A stretch of 9,587 nt of DNA from DATGMS01 sp040905145 (GTDB lineage Bacteria > Bacteroidota > Bacteroidia > Cytophagales > Cyclobacteriaceae), in the NCBI GenBank assembly GCA_040905145.1, contig JBBDSC010000059.1, forward strand, positions 1 through 9,587, in the 5' to 3' direction. Shown here in pieces: positions 1 to 6,682 of the stretch (within the stretch, counting starts at the first letter, position 1; the number at the start of each line of letters is the position of its first letter). The translations under genes and the position numbers were made by a program. The notes under the pieces were generated by a model. That model was not told the origin of the DNA and made no database searches. It saw only the letters and a program-made list of their open reading frames with translations.

Positions 1-2160
1 AAAACAGCGGGATTTAATGGACATGAAAAATTACAACGGAAAACTGAAGAGGAGAATCCAATTCAACTGAAAAGAATTGGAACAGGCAGTTTTATTCAAA
101 AAAAATGTGCGGATTGTAAGAAAGAAGATGAAGAAATCCAGCGGAAACCTTTTAGAGAAAAAATTAATCCGGCTATACAAGCAAAGGATAATCCAACAGT
201 TAGTGATGACGTTGCAAATGGCATTCATTCAACAAAAGGCTGCGGATCAGCCCTTGATAGCAATACAAATTCTTTTATGAATAGCCGCTTTGGAATTGAT
301 TTTAGCAATATAAAGATTCATACTGATAGCGAAGTTGTGCAACTTAGCAGGGAGCTTAACGCCAAAGCATTTACAGTTGGCAATGATATTTATTTTAACC
401 AAGGACATTATGATCCTGGTTCATCAGCAGGAAAACAATTACTGGCGCACGAATTAACACATTCAGTGCAGCAATTATATATAAATGATAAAGTACCAAC
501 TGTTTGGCGTAGTGGGGCAGAGACTGTTGAAACCGAAACGGTAGGGAGAGAAGTAGCCAGGGCAGAACATTTTAGGCCCGAGCATGTTGTTCAAGGTAGA
601 GTAAGTGATTGTTACTTGTTGGCTGCATTAATTGCTCTTACCAATTCTGTACGTGGTCGTGCTAGGTTGGCGGAAACAATTCAAACCGCCGACAATGAGA
701 CTTTTCAAGTTACATTGTTTCTCCGCCCCATTCCAGGAGGACCATTTGTTCCCCGGGCATTTTCTGTAGGAGGTTTTACTCATCCTGAAAATGAAGGAGC
801 ACCGTCACGAGCGGCTCCTTGGGTTCGTGCTGTGGAACGTGCCTATGCTCAACTCTATGGGGGACGTATACAGATGTCCGGTGATTCCGGTGGAATCCTA
901 ATAGGTGGGGCCCAACGTGCCCTTGAACACCTGACTGGCGAAGAAGCATCCCGTCTGTTAATCACGACGGAAACAGACAGAGATCAACTATGGACACAAA
1001 TGTCAACAGCCCTCGGACAAGGCCTGCCAGTCGTCGCAGGAACCAGCCAACGTGCAGACAATCCAGATAACAACGCACTTGGTGTTTATGGTGTGCATAA
1101 TTATTCGGTTCTGGCGGTCAGGGGTAATGGAAGTGGACGTCAAGTTCGCATCCATAACCCTTGGGGACAAAGAAATCGTCAAAGCCCACCTGGGATAGAG
1201 GCTGATTTCGAGATTGACTTCGCCTTATTTGCAGAGTATTTTGTCCATCTCACAGTCGGCTATCAAAGCGAAACCCCAGGACTTGAGTCAGGCATCTCTG
1301 GAATATCTGCTCCCACTGAAGAAACAATAGAGCGTGGATTTTTCGAGACCCAGCGCGAACAAATGCTCCACTTCTTGCGGATCAGTGATGTAGAATCTGC
1401 TAGTCGCCTTCTTGGTCGCTTAATCCGACAAGTTAGTGTAAGGCTAACGCCGCCAGCACCATTGAGGGCACGTCTAATTACTAATCTCCGAATAAATACT
1501 CAAATCGCACAAGAGACTTCCCATGTTGCTGCTAGTGTAGATAGCCGCTATGCCTTTGAAAATCCAGACGATTATTGGCGATGGATTGAGTTCGGTTTCG
1601 GTATCATTGGACAAACTGAAGCATATACCCGTAATAGTATTGCCCATGAACTCCAACACTGTGCCGACATAGCGCATGATCTACGAACATTCGCCACCTT
1701 GCCAAGGCCTCATACACCTGAACGATTTATCGAATATGCCCGCACTAGAAGCAGCAGCCGTGAGCGTCATACTGAAATCTATGCCCAGATGGCAGCCCCC
1801 GAAAACTTTGTACGGTGGGGACCTCGAGATCGGATTGACTGGCTTCACGGAGCTCTTATGGAACTGCCCCTACATGTGCCCTCCCACCAGCGGTTAGCAG
1901 TCGAGGAAACAATCGAGCAATTTTACGCTTCGTCACCATCAGAGATTCAGGAAAATATCTGGCGGGAGATCCAAGAGTTGACAATGGGAGAAGTGCAGAG
2001 GGCTAGAGCCTCCAGCCAAGCTACTCAATTAATCGCTTATGGGCGTGCTAGGACTATACTCGATCATTTTTCGTCTATTTGGAGTGACCGGGGTCCACAA
2101 AGAGATATTATTGAGCGCAATATAATAAGAAACACAACACCTGATATCCAAAGGCATTAA
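1..2160 (+). CDS. DUF4157 (eCIS core) - calpain-like cysteine protease - HExxH protein, 5' partial
   Basis: The frame is open from base 1, so the gene starts left of the window; the ATG at 277 lies inside the conserved module and is not the start. Compared with the paralogue at 2493, about 68 N-terminal residues are missing. Residues count from base 1. Residues 10-62 hold spaced [I/L]Q-x-K motifs and a CADC motif; about 70-158 are the DUF4157 domain ending in HELTH (H150, E151, H154). About 195-400 match a calpain (C2) core: VSDCYLLAA with C204, GVHNYSV with H366, IHNPWGQ with N386. The spacing of these three fits calpain's Cys-His-Asn triad. A second zinc-type motif, HELQH (549-553), precedes a candidate third ligand E592. 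I infer a secreted or injected protease effector. DUF4157 is known from proteins linked to contractile injection systems; no such machinery is visible here. The 3' part appears richer in G+C than the 5' module, suggesting a transferred tail. No immunity-like gene follows. Confidence 0.85.
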   Translation, partial: KTAGFNGHEKLQRKTEEENPIQLKRIGTGSFIQKKCADCKKEDEEIQRKPFREKINPAIQAKDNPTVSDDVANGIHSTKGCGSALDSNTNSFMNSRFGIDFSNIKIHTDSEVVQLSRELNAKAFTVGNDIYFNQGHYDPGSSAGKQLLAHELTHSVQQLYINDKVPTVWRSGAETVETETVGREVARAEHFRPEHVVQGRVSDCYLLAALIALTNSVRGRARLAETIQTADNETFQVTLFLRPIPGGPFVPRAFSVGGFTHPENEGAPSRAAPWVRAVERAYAQLYGGRIQMSGDSGGILIGGAQRALEHLTGEEASRLLITTETDRDQLWTQMSTALGQGLPVVAGTSQRADNPDNNALGVYGVHNYSVLAVRGNGSGRQVRIHNPWGQRNRQSPPGIEADFEIDFALFAEYFVHLTVGYQSETPGLESGISGISAPTEETIERGFFETQREQMLHFLRISDVESASRLLGRLIRQVSVRLTPPAPLRARLITNLRINTQIAQETSHVAASVDSRYAFENPDDYWRWIEFGFGIIGQTEAYTRNSIAHELQHCADIAHDLRTFATLPRPHTPERFIEYARTRSSSRERHTEIYAQMAAPENFVRWGPRDRIDWLHGALMELPLHVPSHQRLAVEETIEQFYASSPSEIQENIWREIQELTMGEVQRARASSQATQLIAYGRARTILDHFSSIWSDRGPQRDIIERNIIRNTTPDIQRH
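31..474 (+). repeat. DUF4157 module, copy 1 (homologous to 2727-3179)
   Basis: This part of the first gene is clearly homologous, in DNA as well as protein, to 2727-3179. Shared landmarks run in the same order: IQLKR, IQKKCA-x-C, an EDEEI-x-RKP segment, the N-A-K-A-F-T-V-G-N-D stretch and LLAHELTH. Similarity stops just after the VQQ that follows HELTH, where the two proteins switch to unrelated C-terminal domains. This is a shared N-terminal module with interchangeable tails, and a likely substrate for recombination between neighbours. Confidence 0.85.
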
Positions 2161-2348
2161 AAGCTTTTATAGTTGGGAATGATATTTATTAACGAAGGAC
2201 AGTATCATCCGAAGGCCAAAAACTATTGGCTCATGAGCTGACACATTTGGTCCAGCAAAGTCATATATTATCAGGCCAAAGCCGGATACAAAGAACGCCT
2301 TCTCCTGCTGATGATTTAGTAAAAGGGGGCCGCAAAATTAGAAACTGA
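2160..2348 (+). pseudogene. Broken third copy of the DUF4157 module
   Basis: Translated from 2160 the sequence reads KAFIVGNDIY and then hits a stop at 2190-2192; the intact copies continue YFNEGQY or YFNQGHY. The residues after Y reappear in other frames: NEGQ follows a 2-nt loss, and from 2205 the frame reads SSEGQKLLAHELTHLVQQ, which needs a second deletion of roughly 10-11 nt where intact copies have the PGS segment. The reading continues about 28 residues to a TGA at 2346-2348. The 5' half of the module is absent: homology begins at the very base that ends the stop codon of the upstream protease gene. I read it as the remnant of a third toxin gene whose front was lost when the upstream C-terminal region was joined on. 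Confidence 0.82.
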
Positions 2349-2395
2349 TATTTTTTCAGATTTAAATTGCGGGCTAAAAGCCGATTCAAAAGATA

Positions 2396-2421
2396 GGTTA
2401 AGCCTGTTTCAAGTCTTAACC
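2396..2421. repeat. 7-bp perfect inverted repeat upstream of the nuclease-toxin gene
   Basis: GGTTAAG (2396-2402) and CTTAACC (2415-2421) are perfect inverted repeats around a 12-nt spacer, 71 nt before the ATG at 2493. No T-run follows directly, so an intrinsic terminator is not well supported. It could be an operator or a weak hairpin between the decayed copy and the next gene. The arms are short enough to arise by chance. Confidence 0.3.
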
Positions 2422-2492
2422 GGGAATGGGTTAAAAAATGATGTCCTCTGAATTCGCATTTAGCTTTTGCTTACAATTTCTAAATAGCACTT

Positions 2493-4703
2493 ATGTCTTT
2501 TGAAGCTGTAAATACGGCCACTAAAAACACACCTGCTCTGGCGGGCGATGTGCAGCCTTTATCTGCTCAAAATGATGCTTTACCACAATTTGAAACAAAG
2601 TTAAAAAAGCATGAAAAAGGCCTGATAATTCAACCCAAACTTACCGTTGACGTACCTGATGACCCTTATGAAAAAGAGGCGGACGCGGTGGCAGATAAAG
2701 TAATGCGGATGCCGGAAGAAAGTTTTGTGCAGCGTAAAACGGAAGAAGAGGAGGAGCCAATTCAACTGAAGAGAAATGAAATGGACAGTTTTATCCAAAA
2801 AAAATGCGCGGAATGTGAGCAAGAAGACGAAGAAATCCACCGGAAACCCCTAAACGAAACAGTAACCCCTTTCCTGCAAACCAAAAGTGAGGGCAATACA
2901 ACCGTTAGTGAGGGTATTACCAATTCCATTCACTCCTCAAAAGGTAGCGGTGCAACGCTCGATGACCAAACGCATTCTTTTATGAGCGACCGCTTTGGAA
3001 GCGACTTCAGCAGTGTAAAAATCCATACCGACAGTGAATCCGTACAGCTCAACCGAAATTTGAATGCAAAAGCTTTTACCGTAGGTAATGATGTTTATTT
3101 TAACGAGGGGCAATACCAGCCGGGTTCATCCGAAGGAAAGCAATTGCTTGCACACGAGCTCACGCATGTGGTGCAGCAAGGGGGAGGCATACACCAACGA
3201 ATTCAGAAAATTTCCAAAAACCCGCAGGATGTTCCGTTTGAAGGAGAAATAATACCTTGGAGTACCCCATTAAGACCTGCTCCAAACAAAATCGGTAAGC
3301 CTTTAATAGATGTTCCCCGTGGACATAAAGTAACAGTACTGGGAGGAAATGCCTGGATAAAGGTTTCAACAGAATTAAACGGTAAACCCTATGAAGGATA
3401 TATTTCCCACGAATTAATAAGGAAAAGCACCACAACTGTATCTCCAAGTGCTACTCCCTCCCCAATCCAAGCAATTGAACAACAGCTCCTAGGGGACTTG
3501 CAGACTATGCTGACTTTTCATAGTTCATTTACTGCAAAGCTGAATTCACTTGATCAAAAAGGGGTTGACCCGAATTTGACTGACCCGGTAGTGGAGCATG
3601 GCATAGCACTTAAGGACAACATAGACAATGCCATTACTCTAGCTGGGTATATAGCTTCCCTGCCTCAAGAACAACGTGAGTTGATTATCAGCGGCCTTAC
3701 AACCGAGCTAAGATTGTTTACTCAAAGTGTAAAATATCTTGAAACATTGGATAAAATAATTGATATAAATGTGCCCACTGATGCAATTTCCAATGATGAT
3801 AAAGTAGAAGAATACCTGGGATTTTTAACAGAAGAAATTTCAGCCGTTGTGATGGGTAATTCTGTTTGGGCTGAAATAGCAAGCGAAGCAACGGAGGATT
3901 TGATAAATTCTGCACTTTCAGTCAGCGAAGAAACCCTGAAATCTGCTTTTTCTATGCTGGAATCTACCATTGATGCCCAGAATGCCGACTTAAAACAAAT
4001 TGCATCGGATACAGGTGATTTAATAATCAAAATTGATGATGCCGTAAGAACCTACAATCAAACCAGTGCAGCTGCTGATATAGCTGAGATAATCATACTA
4101 ATCCTATCAAGGGGAAGGGCCAGAAGAGCCAAAGCTCCCAGGACACCCAAAAGAGGAAAAACAACCAAAACAAAAACCAAAACAAGAAAATCCCTTCGAA
4201 AGCCTACTACTCCATCTAAAACCCGCCAAAGAAAGCAGAGAAGAAAAAAAAGTAGTAAAACACGAAAAAAACCTTTGCAATGGATCAATACAACCAACGT
4301 AAAAAATGTGACCAATTCAGGGGGCATAGTAGGTGCGCTTGATTATAATTATACACTCCCAGCTGGATTCACCTGGCATGCACATCATTCATGGCCTAAA
4401 TTCCTGGGCGGATGGCCTGGCCAGCGTCTTATGGGTATACGGGAATTGGTTCATATTAGTATAGTGCATCCTGCTTTGCTCGTGTATTTAAAGTCACTCG
4501 GCCATAATGTGCTGGGCAACCAGCCTGCGACCCATCCAACAAATGCCACCTTTGTTTTAAAATTGCGAACTGATTTGGCTTTCAGAGGCCTGGTAATGGC
4601 GGAATTAATCGCTTTCTATACACTGATCAATCAAAAAACCGAACCACAGATTCCTGCAAACGCCTATACTTTTGGGATACGAGATTCCTTCGCTAAATTT
4701 TAA
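2493..4703 (+). CDS. DUF4157 (eCIS core) - SH3b - basic linker - HNH/HHH-type nuclease-like toxin
   Basis: Complete, 736 residues. The ATG at 2493 is the first possible start after an in-frame TAA at 2481-2483; no clear Shine-Dalgarno is seen. Residues 46-132 carry spaced hydrophobic-[Q/H]-x-K motifs (IQPKL, VQRKT, IQLKR, IQKKC, IHRKP, LQTKS), a PYEKEADAVADKV segment typical of DUF4157 proteins, and CAEC (105-108). The DUF4157 domain spans about 140-229 with HELTH (H221, E222, H225). About 250-312 look like a bacterial SH3 domain (EGYISHEL near its end). About 325-530 look helical; about 540-593 are extremely Lys/Arg-rich. The C-terminal domain has WHAHHSWPKFLGG (H629, H631, H632), a downstream LMGI segment, then H654 and H659, a layout resembling His-rich HNH/ENDO VII-type toxin nucleases (inference). 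The likely role is a delivered DNase or RNase acting on rivals or a host. The gene just downstream is the probable immunity partner. Confidence 0.85.
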   Translation: MSFEAVNTATKNTPALAGDVQPLSAQNDALPQFETKLKKHEKGLIIQPKLTVDVPDDPYEKEADAVADKVMRMPEESFVQRKTEEEEEPIQLKRNEMDSFIQKKCAECEQEDEEIHRKPLNETVTPFLQTKSEGNTTVSEGITNSIHSSKGSGATLDDQTHSFMSDRFGSDFSSVKIHTDSESVQLNRNLNAKAFTVGNDVYFNEGQYQPGSSEGKQLLAHELTHVVQQGGGIHQRIQKISKNPQDVPFEGEIIPWSTPLRPAPNKIGKPLIDVPRGHKVTVLGGNAWIKVSTELNGKPYEGYISHELIRKSTTTVSPSATPSPIQAIEQQLLGDLQTMLTFHSSFTAKLNSLDQKGVDPNLTDPVVEHGIALKDNIDNAITLAGYIASLPQEQRELIISGLTTELRLFTQSVKYLETLDKIIDINVPTDAISNDDKVEEYLGFLTEEISAVVMGNSVWAEIASEATEDLINSALSVSEETLKSAFSMLESTIDAQNADLKQIASDTGDLIIKIDDAVRTYNQTSAAADIAEIIILILSRGRARRAKAPRTPKRGKTTKTKTKTRKSLRKPTTPSKTRQRKQRRKKSSKTRKKPLQWINTTNVKNVTNSGGIVGALDYNYTLPAGFTWHAHHSWPKFLGGWPGQRLMGIRELVHISIVHPALLVYLKSLGHNVLGNQPATHPTNATFVLKLRTDLAFRGLVMAELIAFYTLINQKTEPQIPANAYTFGIRDSFAKF
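2727..3179 (+). repeat. DUF4157 module, copy 2 (homologous to 31-474)
   Basis: This second full copy of the N-terminal module is inside the nuclease-toxin gene. It matches 31-474 from the VQRKT motif to the VQQ after HELTH, with a few residues of length difference. Its final third is also the counterpart of the decayed fragment at 2160-2261. Beyond 3179 there is no similarity to the tail of the first gene. Confidence 0.85.
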
Positions 4704-4710
4704 ATAACAA

Positions 4711-5607
4711 GTGAAAAAAAACTGTCATATTGTAATTGCCCGACATGAGCAAGATAGTGTTCACAAATGGGAACTGGTAAATTCAATTGTTTTAGAATGG
4801 AACAACAACAATACCAATAAATTTTTCAATGTAGGAAATGTATTGTGGAAGATTATTTACCCCGATATTGAAAATCCCGAATATAACATTTTGAATCAAA
4901 AGCTAAATAATTTAAAAGAAGAATGGGGTATAATCCATCACATTTCCATTAATAAAGAAATCGGGAAATCAGATTATAATGCAGCGGATTACATTCAGAT
5001 ACTTGGAATTACCCTTGATGGCCTAGCCGAGCCATTCGTTCTTAACGAAAAAAAAGCATTTTCACCTGAAACCGCTTGCCCCAAATGTGGCTATTCAGAC
5101 ACCTTTTCAAAGGTTCAAGTTAAGCCACTTATGGTCAATGAAAAATTATTGACCCATTCTTTGGAAGGATTTACCAAGCCTGAGAATGTAGATTGGGATG
5201 TAATTAATGTAAGTGGCGGAAGGATGCTGGTGTCCAAACGATTTGTAAACACATTAAAAGAGAATAAAGCTGGAGGATATGTTCTTAGAAAAGTATTCCA
5301 ACCTGATGGCGTTCATTACTCTGAACGGGTTTTTCAGATTGAAGTAGAAAAAATGATTTTGATCCCTTATTTCCAGGAATTGAACCCTATGATCAATGCT
5401 TTTTGTGACGAATGTGGAGCTTCAATTAAAGCGGTAGATGAAGAGTTTAAAGTTGATGAAAATTGGACTGAAGGCGTAGATTTTTTTTCAAGACACCCCA
5501 ATAAATCGACCATGATATATGTTACCAACCGGATTTTTACAATCCTTGATAAGAGTGATTTATTTGGATTTATTCCAAATGATATCATAAGCAATGCTAT
5601 TCCATAG
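4711..5607 (+). CDS. Double-CXXCG protein, probable immunity protein of the upstream toxin
   Basis: The protein has 298 residues. An in-frame TAA at 4705-4707 rules out any earlier start and no in-frame ATG occurs before codon 141, so GTG at 4711 is the best start, 7 nt after the toxin stop; the two are almost certainly co-transcribed. There is no signal peptide or membrane segment, so it is probably cytoplasmic. Two CXXCG motifs are visible, CPKCG (C123, C126) and CDECG (C232, C235), likely one zinc site of four cysteines. Between them lies a basic-hydrophobic segment, RMLVSKRFVNTLKENKAGG. The pattern recalls the 'double-CXXCG motif' proteins described in Myxococcus and paired there with toxin-like partners; that link is from memory and unproven here. 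Position directly behind a nuclease-like toxin, acidic N- and C-terminal parts and lack of enzymatic motifs favour an immunity role. A regulator or accessory factor remains possible. Confidence 0.7.
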   Translation: MKKNCHIVIARHEQDSVHKWELVNSIVLEWNNNNTNKFFNVGNVLWKIIYPDIENPEYNILNQKLNNLKEEWGIIHHISINKEIGKSDYNAADYIQILGITLDGLAEPFVLNEKKAFSPETACPKCGYSDTFSKVQVKPLMVNEKLLTHSLEGFTKPENVDWDVINVSGGRMLVSKRFVNTLKENKAGGYVLRKVFQPDGVHYSERVFQIEVEKMILIPYFQELNPMINAFCDECGASIKAVDEEFKVDENWTEGVDFFSRHPNKSTMIYVTNRIFTILDKSDLFGFIPNDIISNAIP

Positions 5608-5693
5608 ATCGGACTTTTGTTCAATTCGCAGATTTAATGCACTAAAAGTTGATCAGTTTGCAATTTAAGGTTTCTAAATAGATCTTCTCTAAA

Positions 5694-6389
5694 TCAAACC
5701 AAATCAAAAGCATAGGCATATGCCATAATATCCTTGTATGAGTGGACATGGAGCTTTCTGTTGATGTTTTTGCGATGCTGTTCCACTGTCCTTCTGCTTA
5801 TATACAACTGATCTGATATTTGGGGATTGTTCAATCCTTCTGCCAACAACTTTAAAATCTCCGTTTCACGAAGGGTTAAATATTCAAAGTCCTTGATATG
5901 GTTTTTCTTGAAAAGTTCTTCCGAAATTATCCGGTTCATTTTTTTTGAAATACTAAGGTCCTTTTCTATAGGTTGTGTAATGGAAACAAAACCTGGAAAG
6001 CAACTGCATTTTTTAATGAATACCAAACATACCGCATAAGCCTGAATGGAAGGATTGAATATTTGTTGGTAATTGGAATAAACGGTATTGCAATCGTTGC
6101 TTTTATAAAAGCGCTTTATCTTGGGAAACTCAAATTCTATGGTATCGGGATGATAAAATTTTTTAAAGAACCGCTCTCCCATATTGAGAATTTTTTCCTT
6201 GGACAAGCAAAACCAGCAGCATCCTTTTTCATTTACGAATTGGAAATTGTAATCGGCATCATTACAATGAAAAATATGTGGGGTCAATTCACCTATTTCT
6301 TCTAAAGAGCCTTTGTTCCCCGACAGCATCTCGTCATATTTAATCAAATTGTGATGCTGGATATCCAAAACTTCCGATAATGTTTCCAT
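5694..6389 (-). CDS. LuxR-family transcriptional regulator with PAS-like sensor domain
   Basis: The protein has 231 residues. The C-terminal part (about 168-228) is a clear LuxR/GerE helix-turn-helix: LTLRETEILKLLAEGLNNPQI, then ISRRTVEQHRKNINRKL as recognition region. Residues about 36-137 (HIFHCNDADYNFQFVNEKG, then FFKKFYHPD) resemble the PAS-like domains of many Bacteroidota LuxR regulators, so it probably senses a small molecule or redox state. It is not a response regulator, as no receiver domain with a phosphorylatable Asp is present. The sensor part is rich in cysteine (C42, C57, C58, C61, C100, C121, C128, C130), which is unusual for a cytoplasmic protein and hints at redox or metal sensing (inference). 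It faces the toxin pair tail to tail, so control of those genes is not implied by position. The ATG at 6389 precedes a full-length domain. Confidence 0.85.
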   Translation of the reverse strand: METLSEVLDIQHHNLIKYDEMLSGNKGSLEEIGELTPHIFHCNDADYNFQFVNEKGCCWFCLSKEKILNMGERFFKKFYHPDTIEFEFPKIKRFYKSNDCNTVYSNYQQIFNPSIQAYAVCLVFIKKCSCFPGFVSITQPIEKDLSISKKMNRIISEELFKKNHIKDFEYLTLRETEILKLLAEGLNNPQISDQLYISRRTVEQHRKNINRKLHVHSYKDIMAYAYAFDLV

Positions 6390-6425
6390 AATTAAAAATC
6401 TTTAAAAATATGTTTCAACATCAAG

Positions 6426-6449
6426 AATGACTGCAAAATCAAAGTCATT
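6426..6449. promoter_or_regulatory. Perfect 7-bp inverted repeat upstream of the LuxR-family gene
   Basis: AATGACT (6426-6432) and AGTCATT (6443-6449) form a perfect dyad with a 10-nt spacer, 36 nt upstream of the regulator's start. The arm centres are 17 nt apart, less than two helical turns. It is placed well for an operator, possibly autoregulatory. The rest of the 293-nt AT-rich gap (6390-6682) shows no gene and no convincing Bacteroidota -33/-7 promoter pair to my eye. Confidence 0.35.
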
Positions 6450-6682
6450 TCTATCACTATTCTATAACAGTCTACTTTTATTTCCCTAAATAAAATATTT
6501 AAATCACCCCAAAATATATTACAAAGATTAGTGCTTATATCCTATTTTTAGAATCTCCTCTGCTAAATCAAAAAAATATAAATAAGAATCTATAAGATAT
6601 TTAGCATTACCCCCTTAAGTTCGAATATCTTATTGAAAAAAACAATGAATTGGATTAAAAATTTTTATGGATTCAATCCTAT

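Noticed and set aside
277..2160. ATG at 277 as the start of the protease gene
   Set aside because: The frame is open back to base 1, and upstream codons are homologous to the paralogue's leader; 277 lies inside the DUF4157 domain.
3160..4327. Several minus-strand frames opposite the nuclease-toxin gene
   Set aside because: They are antisense shadows with low-complexity hydrophobic translations.
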